Source: Algoriphagus kandeliae
GTDB taxonomy: Bacteria; Bacteroidota; Bacteroidia; Cytophagales; Cyclobacteriaceae
Assembly (NCBI RefSeq): GCF_004571135.1
Contig: NZ_SPSB01000002.1
Coordinates: 868,001 to 932,000 of the forward strand
DNA: 64,000 nt
Direction: 5' to 3'
Part shown: positions 18,019 through 27,354 of the stretch, one piece after another
Layout: each line of letters opens with the position of its first letter
Numbering within the stretch: the first letter of the stretch is position 1
Notes under the pieces: generated by a model
Seen by the model: only the letters and a program-made list of their open reading frames with translations
The model's database searches: none
Told to the model about the DNA's origin: nothing
Program-made: the position numbers and the translations under genes

Positions 18019-18930
18019 ATGCAAGCCTCCATCAAAGACTATCTCTTACTCCATCTGATTGTCCTTATTTGGGGATTTACAGCCATTCTTGGTTTGTTAA
18101 TTAGCCTTCCTGCATTGGAGTTGGTTTTTTATCGAACTTTGATTGCTTCTTTGGGAGTAGCTTTACTTTTTGCTTGGAAGAGAAAACCCATTTTGATTCC
18201 GCCTAGTCAAATGATCAAAGTGTTGGGCACGGGAGTTATTATCGCTTTGCATTGGATTTTATTCTTTTGGTCGGCTCGAGTTTCCACTGCTTCAGTTTGT
18301 CTTGCAGGGATGGCAACAACATCACTTTGGACAGCTTTTGTAGAGCCTTTCTTTAATCGAACCAAGGTGAAATGGTATGAAGTTGCCTTGGGCTTGATGG
18401 TGATTTCTGGGCTTTTGGTAATTTTTAAATTCGAGACTGGATATTGGCTGGGACTCTCCATGGCCTTGGCCTCCGCTTTTTTGGCAGCTTGTTTTTCTGT
18501 GATTAATGGTAGGCTGACTAAGCGTCATGACCCTTATCAAATTACCTTCTATGAAATGTCAGGTGCTTCGTTGTCAGTTCTTCTTTTTATGCCCATTTAT
18601 GCTTTTTGGCTGTCGGATGGAGCAGGGATTCAGTGGGGCTGGCAAGGCTATGATTGGTTTTGGCTTTTGATTTTAGGAGGGGTTTGTACAGTTTATGCTT
18701 TTTCTGTTTCTGTAGAATTGATGAAGCGATTGACGGTATTTTCCATCAACCTTACGATAAACCTTGAACCTGTCTATGGGATTGTACTAGCTGTTTTGAT
18801 TTTTGGGGAAAAGGAAAAAATGACCCCAGAATTTTATTTAGGTACCTTGATTATTTTGGTTTCAGTCTTGATTTACCCTGTATTGAATTACTGGAATAAA
18901 CGGAGAAAAGCTGTTCGGACTTTGGGTTAA
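18019..18930 (+). CDS. EamA/DMT-family transporter
   Basis: A 303-residue protein with about ten membrane helices in two repeated EamA halves (LLLHLIVLIWGFTAILG opening the first, a related half from about residue 150). Family members export metabolites or amino acids; the substrate cannot be read from sequence. It starts directly after the upstream stop and converges with the toxin gene. Confidence 0.88.
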   Translation: MQASIKDYLLLHLIVLIWGFTAILGLLISLPALELVFYRTLIASLGVALLFAWKRKPILIPPSQMIKVLGTGVIIALHWILFFWSARVSTASVCLAGMATTSLWTAFVEPFFNRTKVKWYEVALGLMVISGLLVIFKFETGYWLGLSMALASAFLAACFSVINGRLTKRHDPYQITFYEMSGASLSVLLFMPIYAFWLSDGAGIQWGWQGYDWFWLLILGGVCTVYAFSVSVELMKRLTVFSINLTINLEPVYGIVLAVLIFGEKEKMTPEFYLGTLIILVSVLIYPVLNYWNKRRKAVRTLG

Positions 18931-18931
18931 T

Positions 18932-19264
18932 CTAAAGAGTAGTCAAATCCTTAAGTGTCTCTAAAGCAAGTGAAAGCTCAGTTTTTGTAATTTCCCCAAT
19001 CTTTTCTTTTAGCCTTTCTTTGGTAATGGATCGCAAATGAAAAATCAGAATTTCTGAATTCTGTTTTAATCCGTTTTTTGGATTGGCCTTTAAAATCGGA
19101 TTGCCCTTGTAGTTTTTTATTTTGCTAGTGAGCGGAGCGACGATCACTAAGTTTAAATACTTATTCATCAAATTTCCACTTAGGATCACCACAGGTCTGT
19201 AGCCCGCCTGTTCAGAGCCTCTTACAGGATTGAGGTCAGCATACCAAATTTCACCTTGCCTCAT
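18932..19264 (-). CDS. MazF/PemK-family toxin (endoribonuclease)
   Basis: A 110-residue protein with the MazF fold signature: MRQGEIWYADLNPVRGSEQ, GYRPVVILSG, VAPLTSKIKN and HLRSITKERL. Family members cleave mRNA as dimers and are neutralised by the partner antitoxin. I chose the ATG at 19264 because longer forms add a non-homologous tail read from inside the antitoxin gene. The start overlaps the antitoxin 3' end by 14 bases, the usual toxin-antitoxin arrangement. Active-site residues look intact. Confidence 0.9.
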   Translation of the reverse strand: MRQGEIWYADLNPVRGSEQAGYRPVVILSGNLMNKYLNLVIVAPLTSKIKNYKGNPILKANPKNGLKQNSEILIFHLRSITKERLKEKIGEITKTELSLALETLKDLTTL

Positions 19265-19496
19265 GCTCTTCCAGCTGCTTGAAGTAATCTGCCATTCCCT
19301 CCTCCGCCAAAGCAAGAGAGTCTTCATCCCCCGCTGCTCGTTTAAAAGATTGAATGTATTCTACCCTTTTGAGGTGTTCTAGGTATAGACGAAGGGCGTT
19401 TTCTAAAAGCTTATTTTTCGGAAGAGAAAGCTTTTTTGCCTCTTTTGTGAGCCTTTCCAAAAGATCATCAGGAAGTGAACTGGTAAAAGTAGCCAT
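19251..19496 (-). CDS. Ribbon-helix-helix antitoxin
   Basis: An 81-residue protein starting at ATG 19496. The N-terminal part, MATFTSSLPDDLLERLTKEA followed by LPKNKLLENALRLYLEHLKR, is a CopG-like ribbon-helix-helix DNA-binding domain. The acidic C-terminal tail (GMADYFKQLEEHEAR) probably wraps the toxin. A perfect palindrome touches its start codon, consistent with autorepression. A longer in-frame opening upstream reads antisense through ispE and is not coding. Confidence 0.87.
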   Translation of the reverse strand: MATFTSSLPDDLLERLTKEAKKLSLPKNKLLENALRLYLEHLKRVEYIQSFKRAAGDEDSLALAEEGMADYFKQLEEHEAR

Positions 19497-19519
19497 ACAA
19501 ATCATATTTATGATTTGTA
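19496..19519. promoter_or_regulatory. Palindromic operator at the toxin-antitoxin start
   Basis: A 24-bp inverted repeat with perfect 11-bp arms around a TT centre (arm TACAAATCATA) directly abuts the antitoxin ATG. Further upstream a shorter TTGTAA/TTACAA pair (19528-19533, 19543-19548) resembles half-sites. Ribbon-helix-helix antitoxins typically bind such palindromes; binding here is inferred. Confidence 0.65.
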
Positions 19520-19542
19520 AATATAATTTGTAAGTAATTTGA

Positions 19543-20349
19543 TTACAAGTGTTTCTCAAATACAAAATACTCCCCTTTCCAGCTAAGGTTACTTGGCTTT
19601 TCATGGAAAAGCCCGAAGACTGTCGAACCCGAGCCCGACATAGCTGCATAATAGGCACCGGATTCATAGAGTTGGGTTTTGATTGCTTTGATTTCAGGAT
19701 GGGATTGAAAAATGCTTGCCTCAAAATCATTAACCAATTCTTCTTTCCATCTGGATTTATCAGCCAAAACCTCTTCCAATTTAACGGAAGGATGCTTTGG
19801 AGTGACTCCCGCATAGGCTTCCTTGGTTCCAATGTGAATTCCGAGATAGATTAAAACCAGATAGGAACCTTGTAAGGAAACATCAATAGGCTGGAGTATT
19901 TCCCCCCTTCCCCTAGCGATTTTCGGTGCGTTTTCTACAAAGAAAGGGCAATCGCTTCCTAATTGGGCAGCATATTCTTCTAAGAAAAAATCATCCAGAT
20001 GAAGGTCGAACAGGTTATTCATCAGTTTCAAAGCAAAAGCCGCATCTGCCGATCCTCCCCCTAGGCCAGCTCCCATGGGGATGTTTTTGTGTAGATGAAT
20101 TTTCAGATTAGGTAGTCCCTGAAAATCCTTTCGGAAAAGCTTTTCGGCTTTTAAAATGAGATTGTCTTTAGAGTCTCCGGGAATGAAAAGCCCCGTGCTT
20201 TCCCAGCCTCCTTTTTTATCCACGATCATTTCCAAAGCATCAAAAAGTGGAATCGGAACCATACAGGTCTCGATTTCATGATAGCCGTCTGTTCGTTTTC
20301 CGGTAATGTGAAGGCCTAAATTGATTTTGGCATTTGGAAAGGTGATCAT
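19543..20349 (-). CDS. ispE: 4-diphosphocytidyl-2-C-methyl-D-erythritol kinase
   Basis: GHMP kinase of the MEP (non-mevalonate) isoprenoid pathway, phosphorylating CDP-methylerythritol in the cytoplasm. Seen: PNAKINLGLHITGKRTDGYH at the N-terminus with the catalytic Lys, the ATP-binding PMGAGLGGGSADAA, and a late MSGSGSTVFGLF motif. Length of 268 aa is normal. Upstream lies a long AT-rich spacer; downstream, 46 bases away, is the toxin-antitoxin pair on the same strand. Confidence 0.95.
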   Translation of the reverse strand: MITFPNAKINLGLHITGKRTDGYHEIETCMVPIPLFDALEMIVDKKGGWESTGLFIPGDSKDNLILKAEKLFRKDFQGLPNLKIHLHKNIPMGAGLGGGSADAAFALKLMNNLFDLHLDDFFLEEYAAQLGSDCPFFVENAPKIARGRGEILQPIDVSLQGSYLVLIYLGIHIGTKEAYAGVTPKHPSVKLEEVLADKSRWKEELVNDFEASIFQSHPEIKAIKTQLYESGAYYAAMSGSGSTVFGLFHEKPSNLSWKGEYFVFEKHL

Positions 20350-20663
20350 AGAATCTAGATTTCAAGCAAAATAAGGGATTTTTAAGAGGAAGTGCTTGAC
20401 TATTAAGCTTGAGAAATTTTTAAAACTTCTGAATGGTGGTTGTTGAAAAAAGACTAAATCTTCATTTTTCTTGTCAAAATTGAAAAAAAGAATCGGTTTG
20501 GTTGAAAAAGAATCAATTCGATACAAAATTTTGAAATTTTAAAAAATTTAGAATTCCAATTCAAAAAATAGCTTTAAAATAAATATTTGAAAAATAATAT
20601 TTTAAAATATATGAAAATACAAGAATTTATTTTCTGCAAAATTTAAAATATGACAAATTAAAT
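20350..20663. other. AT-rich non-coding spacer between ispE and the ilv-leu leader
   Basis: No convincing coding sequence, repeat or RNA gene is visible. The stretch is very rich in A and T runs and should hold the divergent promoters of ispE and of the amino acid operon. Confidence 0.6.
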
Positions 20664-20695
20664 ATTGTATCTATGGTTTAAGAGGGTTAATTTTG
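20664..20695 (+). promoter_or_regulatory. Candidate promoter of the ilv-leu operon
   Basis: ATTG at 20664-20667 serves as a -33 box, and TAATTTTG at 20688-20695 matches the -7 consensus TAnnTTTG, with 20 bases between them. A transcript from here would start near 20702, about 30 bases before the leader-peptide ATG. This is prediction from motif and position only. Confidence 0.55.
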
Positions 20696-20732
20696 AGTCG
20701 TCATTAATTGAAAAGCAGCTCAACCCAATACT

Positions 20733-20783
20733 ATGAACGGAAAAGTCTTTTTGCTAAGCATTATTATTCTCCTTGAATTTTAA
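20733..20783 (+). CDS. Branched-chain amino acid leader peptide (attenuation)
   Basis: Sixteen codons, ATG to TAA, encode MNGKVFLLSIIILLEF. Eight of sixteen residues are Val, Leu or Ile, including a run of three Ile and two Leu codons just before the end. The stop is 2 bases before an antiterminator arm, as a ribosome-sensing attenuator needs. The start follows the same kind of A/C-rich context as the structural genes. It has no other plausible function. Confidence 0.85.
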   Translation: MNGKVFLLSIIILLEF

Positions 20784-20785
20784 GG

Positions 20786-20852
20786 TGAGGCACTAGACTA
20801 ATATCAACATATCAAACAAATAAGTGCCTCATTTGAAGAGGCACTTTTTTTT
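20786..20852 (+). promoter_or_regulatory. Attenuator: antiterminator/terminator switch of the ilv-leu operon
   Basis: The terminator is a perfect 9-bp stem (20822-20830 with 20838-20846, 7-nt loop) running into eight T (20845-20852). An upstream copy of the 3' arm, TGAGGCACT at 20786-20794, can pair perfectly with AGTGCCTCA at 20823-20831, which destroys the terminator. A ribosome finishing the leader peptide would cover 20786-20794 and allow termination. One stalled at the Ile/Leu codons 20760-20774 would leave it free, giving read-through into ilvD, which starts at 20864. Confidence 0.85.
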
Positions 20853-20863
20853 ATACCCAAACT

Positions 20864-22543
20864 ATGAACCTAAAGAAATACAGCTGGGAAATTTCAGATA
20901 ACCCGGAGCATCCCGCCGGGAAAGCCATGCTTTATGCAACTGGCTTGTCTGACAAAAAAATGAAACAGCCTTTCGTTGGAATCGCGAGTTGCGGTTATGA
21001 AAGTAATCCCTGCAACATGCATCTCAATGATTTTGCCGGTCTCATCAAAGCCTCCTCTCAGGAGTATGATTTGACCGGTTTGGTTTTTAATACTATTGGG
21101 ATTTCTGACGGAACATCCATGGGAACCATGGGGATGCGTTATTCGCTGGTATCGAGGGAAATAATTGCTGATTCGATTGAGTCTTTCATTTTGGGGCATT
21201 CTTTTGATGCTTGTGTAGCAGTCGCAGGCTGTGATAAGAATATGCCGGGTGCCGTTATGGGTATGCTTCGCATCAATCGCCCTTCTATTATGGTATATGG
21301 AGGTACGATAGCATCGGGTAACTATAAAGGAGAAAAGCTGAATATCGTATCTGCTTTTGAGGCTTTTGGTAAGAAAATTCAAGGGACGATCTCGGATGAA
21401 GATTACGATGGAGTCATCCGGAATGCCTGTCCGGGAGCAGGAGCTTGTGGTGGGATGTACACTGCAAACACAATGTCTTCAGCCATTGAGGCGATGGGAA
21501 TGTCCTTGCCATATTCGGCTTCGTATCCAGCCAATTCACCTGAAAAACTTCGGGAATGCCGGGAAGTCAGTCAGTACGTGAAAGTTCTTTTGGAAAAAGA
21601 CATCAAGCCCAAAGACATTGTCACTAGAAAAAGTATTGAAAATGCTGTTCGCGTAGTGATTGCACTTGGCGGTAGTACGAATGCAGTACTTCATATTCTA
21701 GCAATCGCCAAAACTGCAGGAGTGGATTTTACCCTTCAGGATTTCAAAGCACTTAATGACGTGACTCCTATGCTGGGAGATTTCAAACCTTCTGGTAAAT
21801 TTTTAATGGAGGATTTGCATGAGCAGGGAGGATTGCCTGCATTTATGAAGTTTATGCTAAATGAGGGTTTACTTCACGGTGATTGCATGACGGTGACCGG
21901 AAAAACTTTGGCTGAAAATCTGGAGAAGATTGAGCCTATTGTTCCTTCCATGGTCAATTGCATTCGACCTCTCGATCAACCGATCAAGAAGACCGGTCAT
22001 CTCTGTATTCTTAAAGGAAACTTAGCTCCAGAAGGAGCGGTGTCGAAGATTACGGGTAAAGAGGGAATCTCCTTTACGGGACCAGCCAAAGTTTTCGATT
22101 CTGAATTAGAAGCCAATAATGCCATCCGGGATCATAAGGTTCAGGCAGGTGATATCGTAGTTATTCGTAATGTAGGACCAAAAGGTGCTCCAGGAATGCC
22201 TGAAATGCTGAAGCCTACTTCTATGATTATCGGAGCAGGATTGGGTTCAGATGTAGCCTTAATTACAGATGGTAGATTTTCCGGTGGGACGCACGGTTTT
22301 GTCGTGGGCCACGTGACTCCTGAAGCTTGGTGTGGAGGTCCGATTGGGCTTTTAAGAGATGGAGATATGATTACTATCGATGCAGACAAATTGGAGCTTT
22401 CCGTAAATGTTAGCGAAGCTGAATTTGCAGAGCGGAAAAAATCCTGGTCGCCAAAAGTCATTGAAGGACTTCAAGGCACTTTGAAAAAATACAATAAACT
22501 CGTTGCCACAGCTTCTGAGGGTTGTGTGACTGATAAATTCTAA
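20864..22543 (+). CDS. ilvD: Dihydroxy-acid dehydratase
   Basis: Fe-S enzyme dehydrating 2,3-dihydroxy-3-methylvalerate and 2,3-dihydroxyisovalerate, the third common step to Ile and Val. The 559-residue protein shows the family's cluster cysteines in [20 protein letters not shown] and [14 protein letters not shown], and the C-terminal [17 protein letters not shown] motif. It is the first structural gene after the attenuator, 12 bases past its T-tract, and 4 bases before ilvB. Confidence 0.97.
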   Translation: MNLKKYSWEISDNPEHPAGKAMLYATGLSDKKMKQPFVGIASCGYESNPCNMHLNDFAGLIKASSQEYDLTGLVFNTIGISDGTSMGTMGMRYSLVSREIIADSIESFILGHSFDACVAVAGCDKNMPGAVMGMLRINRPSIMVYGGTIASGNYKGEKLNIVSAFEAFGKKIQGTISDEDYDGVIRNACPGAGACGGMYTANTMSSAIEAMGMSLPYSASYPANSPEKLRECREVSQYVKVLLEKDIKPKDIVTRKSIENAVRVVIALGGSTNAVLHILAIAKTAGVDFTLQDFKALNDVTPMLGDFKPSGKFLMEDLHEQGGLPAFMKFMLNEGLLHGDCMTVTGKTLAENLEKIEPIVPSMVNCIRPLDQPIKKTGHLCILKGNLAPEGAVSKITGKEGISFTGPAKVFDSELEANNAIRDHKVQAGDIVVIRNVGPKGAPGMPEMLKPTSMIIGAGLGSDVALITDGRFSGGTHGFVVGHVTPEAWCGGPIGLLRDGDMITIDADKLELSVNVSEAEFAERKKSWSPKVIEGLQGTLKKYNKLVATASEGCVTDKF

Positions 22544-22547
22544 ACCT

Positions 22548-24242
22548 ATGAAGGAATCCATGATCCGGGGAGCGGACATTGTAGTTCAGTCCCTAATTGC
22601 CGAACAAGCAGAGATTATCTTCGGGTATCCTGGTGGTGCAATCATGCCGGTCTATGATGCATTGTATGATTACCATGAGCAGATCAAGCATGTTTTGACC
22701 CGTCATGAGCAAGGAGCTATCCATGCTGCCCAAGGTTATGCTCGGGTATCAGGAAAAGTGGGAGTATGCCTTGCTACCTCAGGACCTGGCGCAACGAATT
22801 TGATCACAGGTTTGGCGGATGCGCAAATTGATAGCACACCTTTGGTTTGTATTACTGGTCAGGTAGCTGCTCATTTGTTGGGAACAGATGCTTTCCAGGA
22901 AACGGACGTGGTGGGGATTTCTATGCCAGGAACAAAATGGAATATTCAGGTTCGCCGCGTAGAAGATATCGCACCAGCAATTGCTAAGGGTTTTTATATC
23001 GCCCGTTCAGGTAGACCAGGACCAGTTTTGATCGATATCACCAAAAATGCCCAAGTCGATTTTGGGGAAATGAATTATGCTCCTTGTCTTGGTTTTAGGT
23101 CATACAAGGTTCACAAGCCGGTAGAACAATCTTCGATTCAGGAAGCTGCAGAATTGATAAATCAAGCGGAGCGTCCATATGTATTGTTCGGTCAGGGCGT
23201 GGTTCTTGGAAAGGCAGAAACTGAGCTGAAGTTTTTCTTGGATAAAACCGGTATTCCAGCAGCCTCGACTTTGTTGGGATCTGGAGCACTATCACAAGAT
23301 CATCCTTGCTATGTAGGGAAATTAGGGATGCATGGAAATTATGCTCCCAATTTGTTGACGAATCAATGCGATGTGCTGATTGCGGTAGGAATGCGTTTCG
23401 ATGACCGGGTTACAGGAGATTTGAAGCGATATGCCAAGCAGGCAAAAATTATCCATTTGGAGCTTGATCCAGCCGAAATCAATAAAAATGTAAAAGTCAA
23501 TATACCAGTTATTGGTGACTGCAAGGAAAGTCTATCCATGCTGACTGAGGCGGTTGAAAAAAAGACTCATTCAGAATGGTTGGCTAAGTTCCGTGAATTG
23601 GAGGAGTTGGAAAAAGAAGCAGTCATGCAGCATGATATTTCTCCAACCAAAATCGGTTTGACGATGGGAGAAGTGATCAATCAAATCAACCAATACAAGG
23701 CAGATGATGCGGTTTTGGTGACTGATGTGGGACAGCATCAGATGATTGCTTGGCGCTATTTCAATTACAAAAAACCTCGAACTCAGGTGACATCGGGTGG
23801 CTTGGGAACTATGGGCTTTGCACTTCCTGCGGCTCTTGGAGCCCAACTTCATGATTATTCACGACAGGTAATTTGTGTTGTGGGTGATGGAGGAATTCAG
23901 ATGACCATTCAGGAGCTAGGGACCATTATGCAAACAAAAGCTCCGGTAAAAATTGTCCTTTTGAATAATAATTACCTCGGAATGGTGAGACAATGGCAGC
24001 AAATGTTCTTCGATAGACGCTATTCCTTCACCGAACTGAACAACCCTGATTTTATCAAAATCGCTGAAGCCTACGGAATCAAAGCCCAAAAGGTAAAGGC
24101 TAGAGAAGAGTTGACCGAAGCGATTGAAGATATGTTGATCTATGATGGTCCTTATTTCTTGGAGGTAGTGGTTGAAAAAGAAGACAATGTGTTCCCGATG
24201 ATTGCCACGGGATGTTCAGTTGAAGAGGTGAGATTAAGCTAA
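22548..24242 (+). CDS. ilvB: Acetolactate synthase, large (catalytic) subunit
   Basis: TPP-dependent enzyme forming acetolactate and acetohydroxybutyrate. The 564-residue protein has the Pyr-domain start IFGYPGGAIMPVYDAL with the catalytic Glu in TRHEQGAIHAAQGYAR. A central FAD/Rossmann-like domain follows, then the TPP motif GDGGIQMTIQELGT ending in NNNYLGMVRQWQ. It is followed 8 bases later by its regulatory subunit. Confidence 0.97.
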   Translation: MKESMIRGADIVVQSLIAEQAEIIFGYPGGAIMPVYDALYDYHEQIKHVLTRHEQGAIHAAQGYARVSGKVGVCLATSGPGATNLITGLADAQIDSTPLVCITGQVAAHLLGTDAFQETDVVGISMPGTKWNIQVRRVEDIAPAIAKGFYIARSGRPGPVLIDITKNAQVDFGEMNYAPCLGFRSYKVHKPVEQSSIQEAAELINQAERPYVLFGQGVVLGKAETELKFFLDKTGIPAASTLLGSGALSQDHPCYVGKLGMHGNYAPNLLTNQCDVLIAVGMRFDDRVTGDLKRYAKQAKIIHLELDPAEINKNVKVNIPVIGDCKESLSMLTEAVEKKTHSEWLAKFRELEELEKEAVMQHDISPTKIGLTMGEVINQINQYKADDAVLVTDVGQHQMIAWRYFNYKKPRTQVTSGGLGTMGFALPAALGAQLHDYSRQVICVVGDGGIQMTIQELGTIMQTKAPVKIVLLNNNYLGMVRQWQQMFFDRRYSFTELNNPDFIKIAEAYGIKAQKVKAREELTEAIEDMLIYDGPYFLEVVVEKEDNVFPMIATGCSVEEVRLS

Positions 24243-24250
24243 TCCAGACT

Positions 24251-24751
24251 ATGAAGCGTTACACGATTTTTGTCATTACCGAGAATTTTATCGGAATTCT
24301 GAACAGAATCACCATCATCTTCACGCGAAGAGGAATCAATATTGATGCTTTGACCGCCTCAGAGAGTAGAGTGGATGGCATCCATCGAATTACCATTGAG
24401 GTGACAACTTCCGAGGATATGGTCATTCAATTGGTCAATCAAATCGAGAAAGTCATTGATGTGATTAAAGCTTTCTATCATGAAGATGAAGGCGTAGTCT
24501 ACCAAGAGATCGCTTTATATAAGATTCCGGTAACTCGATTGGATGGTGGATTGGAAAAAGTTATTCGACAGCATAATGCCAAGATTATCGCAGCCGAGCC
24601 TCAATTTGTAGTGCTCGAACTTACTGGGCATAAAGAGCAAACACAGGAATTACTGGAAATTTTGAAAGGTTATGGCCTTTTGGAATTTGCTAGATCGGGA
24701 AGAGTTGCAGTCGCAAAACGGATGGTGACTATAGACGACTTTATTAAATAA
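24251..24751 (+). CDS. ilvN: Acetolactate synthase, small (regulatory) subunit
   Basis: A 166-residue regulatory subunit with an N-terminal ACT domain (YTIFVITENFIGILNRITII, then RRGINIDALTASES), which binds valine for feedback control in relatives. The second domain is the typical C-terminal ALS_ss_C half. Equivalent to ilvH/ilvN of other bacteria. Confidence 0.95.
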   Translation: MKRYTIFVITENFIGILNRITIIFTRRGINIDALTASESRVDGIHRITIEVTTSEDMVIQLVNQIEKVIDVIKAFYHEDEGVVYQEIALYKIPVTRLDGGLEKVIRQHNAKIIAAEPQFVVLELTGHKEQTQELLEILKGYGLLEFARSGRVAVAKRMVTIDDFIK

Positions 24752-24787
24752 AATTCTGATATTCAATCTATTAAATCAATAAAAGCT

Positions 24788-25831
24788 ATGAAGTTAAAAT
24801 TTGGCAACGTGGAAGAAAATGTAGTCACTCGGGAAGAATTCCCCTTGGAAAAAGCAAGGGAAGTTCTAAAGGATGAGGTGATTGCTGTAATTGGATATGG
24901 GGTTCAAGGCCCTGGTCAGGCTCTAAACCTGAAGGACAATGGCTTCCACGTCATTGTAGGTCAGCGAAAGAATTCCAAAACTTGGGACAAAGCCGTTGCT
25001 GACGGCTGGGTTCCTGGCGAGACACTTTTCGATATTGAAGAAGCTTGCGAGCGCGGTACTATTATCCAATTTTTATTATCAGACGCAGGCCAGATTGCTT
25101 TGTGGCCAACTGTGAAAAAGCATCTGACTCCTGGAAAGGCATTGTATTTTTCCCATGGTTTTGGAGTAACCTATAAGGACAAAACTGGAATCATCCCGCC
25201 TGCTGATGTAGACGTGATTTTGGTAGCACCAAAAGGTTCTGGGACTTCTTTGAGAAGAATGTTTGTAGAAGGAAGAGGCTTGAACTCTTCTTATGCCATT
25301 TATCAAGACGCTACCGGTAAAGCCAAAGATCGAGTGATTGCTTTGGGTATTGGAGTAGGTTCCGGATACCTTTTTGAAACAGATTTTTACCGGGAAGTAA
25401 CTTCCGATTTGACTGGAGAGCGTGGAACCTTGATGGGAGCTATTCAAGGGATTTTCGCCGCTCAGTATGAAGTATTGCGTGAAAATGGTCATACTCCTTC
25501 AGAAGCGTTTAATGAAACAGTTGAAGAATTGACGCAGTCTTTGATGCCTTTGGTGGCAGAGAATGGAATGGATTGGATGTATGCCAACTGTTCTACTACT
25601 GCTCAGCGTGGAGCTTTGGATTGGTGGAAGCCTTTCCGGGATGCGACTAAGCCGGTTTTCGAAGCACTATATGAATCTGTGAAAACAGGAAAAGAAGCGC
25701 AAAAATCAATCGACTCCAATTCCAAGCCTGACTACAGAGAGAAGTTGGAGGAGGAATTGAAAGAATTAAGAGAATCTGAAATGTGGCAAGCAGGAGCTGT
25801 CGTCAGACAGTTGCGGCCAGAAAACAATTAA
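24788..25831 (+). CDS. ilvC: Ketol-acid reductoisomerase
   Basis: NAD(P)H- and Mg-dependent isomeroreductase of Ile/Val synthesis. The 347-residue protein has the Rossmann motif VIGYGVQGPGQALNLKDNG, a cofactor loop VGQRKNSKTWDKA, and the knotted C-terminal domain with ENGMDWMYANCSTTAQRGALDWW. Basic and Ser residues in the loop favour NADPH but do not prove it. Confidence 0.96.
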   Translation: MKLKFGNVEENVVTREEFPLEKAREVLKDEVIAVIGYGVQGPGQALNLKDNGFHVIVGQRKNSKTWDKAVADGWVPGETLFDIEEACERGTIIQFLLSDAGQIALWPTVKKHLTPGKALYFSHGFGVTYKDKTGIIPPADVDVILVAPKGSGTSLRRMFVEGRGLNSSYAIYQDATGKAKDRVIALGIGVGSGYLFETDFYREVTSDLTGERGTLMGAIQGIFAAQYEVLRENGHTPSEAFNETVEELTQSLMPLVAENGMDWMYANCSTTAQRGALDWWKPFRDATKPVFEALYESVKTGKEAQKSIDSNSKPDYREKLEEELKELRESEMWQAGAVVRQLRPENN

Positions 25832-25843
25832 ACCCAATTTATT

Positions 25844-27352
25844 ATGAGTGACAAGCTGTGGATATTTGATACCACCCTCAGAGATGGAGAACAAGTTCCT
25901 GGATGCCAGTTGAATACCCAGGAAAAAATTGTGGTGGCGAAAGCCCTTGAAGATTTAGGTGTTGATATCATTGAAGCTGGATTTCCGATTTCCAGCCCGG
26001 GTGATTTCAATTCGGTCGTGGAGATTTCTAAGGCTGTATCCAACCCGATCATTTGTGCGCTTTCCCGCGCGGTGGAAAAGGATATCGAGGTAGCGGCTCA
26101 GGCTTTGCAATACGCCAAAAAAGGCCGAATCCATACCGGAATAGGTGTTTCTCCATATCATATCCAATACAAACTTCGATCTACTCCTGATGAAATTATC
26201 AGAAGGGGAGTAGCTGCAGTCAAATTTGCCAAGCAGTTTGTGGAGGATGTGGAGTTTTACGCTGAAGATGCAGGTCGATCTGAGCCGGATTTTCTTTGCA
26301 AAATCATTGAGGAGGTAATTAAAGCTGGGGCGACGGTGGTGAATATCCCTGATACAACCGGATATTGTCTTCCGGAGCAGTATGGGGGAATCATCGCTGA
26401 CCTCAAAAACCGTGTACCAAATATCGACAAGGCTATCATTTCCACGCACTGTCATAATGACCTCGGCATGGCAACTGCCAATACTGTAGCGGGCGTTCAA
26501 AACGGAGCTCGACAGGTTGAGGTGACTATCAACGGAATTGGAGAGCGGGCTGGAAATACGTCCATGGAAGAAGTGGTGATGGCAATTAAATGTCACCAAG
26601 CCATTCCGGTCCATACGGATATTGTCACTCAGAAAATCTATCAAACCAGCCGCTTGGTTTCCAAATTGATGAATATGCCTGTCCAGCCTAACAAGGCGAT
26701 TGTGGGTAGAAATGCATTTGCCCATTCTTCCGGTATTCATCAGGACGGTGTGTTGAAACATCGGGAAAATTATGAAATCATCGACCCGAAAGAGGTTGGT
26801 GTAGAAGAGTCTTCCATTGTTTTGACAGCTCGTTCAGGAAGAGCGGCCTTAAAGCACCATTTGGATGCATTGGGCGTGGAATTGGAAGGAGAGGAACTTC
26901 GAAAAGTTTACGAGGCCTTCTTGGAGCTTGCTGATTCCAAGCGGGATATCGGTCGAAAAGATCTACTTTCTCTTGTTGGGAAATACTTGGATGAGTCCAA
27001 CTTCATCGAATTGCAGGAAGTGAATTACTCCTCAAACGGTGAAGTGAAGGCCCATGTGAAATTGAAAATTGGTGACACAAGCCATGAAGCTTCGGCTACT
27101 GGAGTAGGACCTGTGGATGCGGTTTTGACAGCTATCGAAAAAATGGTACAACCACAAGTGGACTTGGAAGAATTCCTAATTCAAGCCATGTCTCATGGCT
27201 CCAACGATGTAGCAAAAGTCCACATGCGGGTCATCAAATCTGACAAACCTTATCACGGCTTTGCCTCCAATGAAGATATCGTTTTGGCATCTGCACAAGC
27301 ATTTGTGGATGCATTGAACAAAATACCAGTCAAAGAATACGCGACTGCCTAA
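25844..27352 (+). CDS. leuA: 2-isopropylmalate synthase
   Basis: First committed enzyme of leucine synthesis, condensing acetyl-CoA with 2-oxoisovalerate. Seen: the TIM-barrel start [15 protein letters not shown], the metal-binding [35 protein letters not shown], and a C-terminal LeuA regulatory domain (from about residue 390) expected to bind leucine. Length is 502 aa. It differs clearly from the second LeuA-like protein at 29455, which carries citramalate-synthase pocket residues. Confidence 0.95.
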   Translation: MSDKLWIFDTTLRDGEQVPGCQLNTQEKIVVAKALEDLGVDIIEAGFPISSPGDFNSVVEISKAVSNPIICALSRAVEKDIEVAAQALQYAKKGRIHTGIGVSPYHIQYKLRSTPDEIIRRGVAAVKFAKQFVEDVEFYAEDAGRSEPDFLCKIIEEVIKAGATVVNIPDTTGYCLPEQYGGIIADLKNRVPNIDKAIISTHCHNDLGMATANTVAGVQNGARQVEVTINGIGERAGNTSMEEVVMAIKCHQAIPVHTDIVTQKIYQTSRLVSKLMNMPVQPNKAIVGRNAFAHSSGIHQDGVLKHRENYEIIDPKEVGVEESSIVLTARSGRAALKHHLDALGVELEGEELRKVYEAFLELADSKRDIGRKDLLSLVGKYLDESNFIELQEVNYSSNGEVKAHVKLKIGDTSHEASATGVGPVDAVLTAIEKMVQPQVDLEEFLIQAMSHGSNDVAKVHMRVIKSDKPYHGFASNEDIVLASAQAFVDALNKIPVKEYATA

Positions 27353-27354
27353 TT

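Noticed and set aside
19497..19832. 193-residue antitoxin reading antisense through ispE
   Set aside because: The first 112 residues are an out-of-frame shadow of ispE; only the 81 residues from ATG 19496 form a ribbon-helix-helix protein.
20350..20663. Replication origin or phage attachment site in the AT-rich spacer
   Set aside because: No DnaA-box clusters, direct repeats or tRNA end were seen; high A+T alone is expected of divergent promoters in this phylum.
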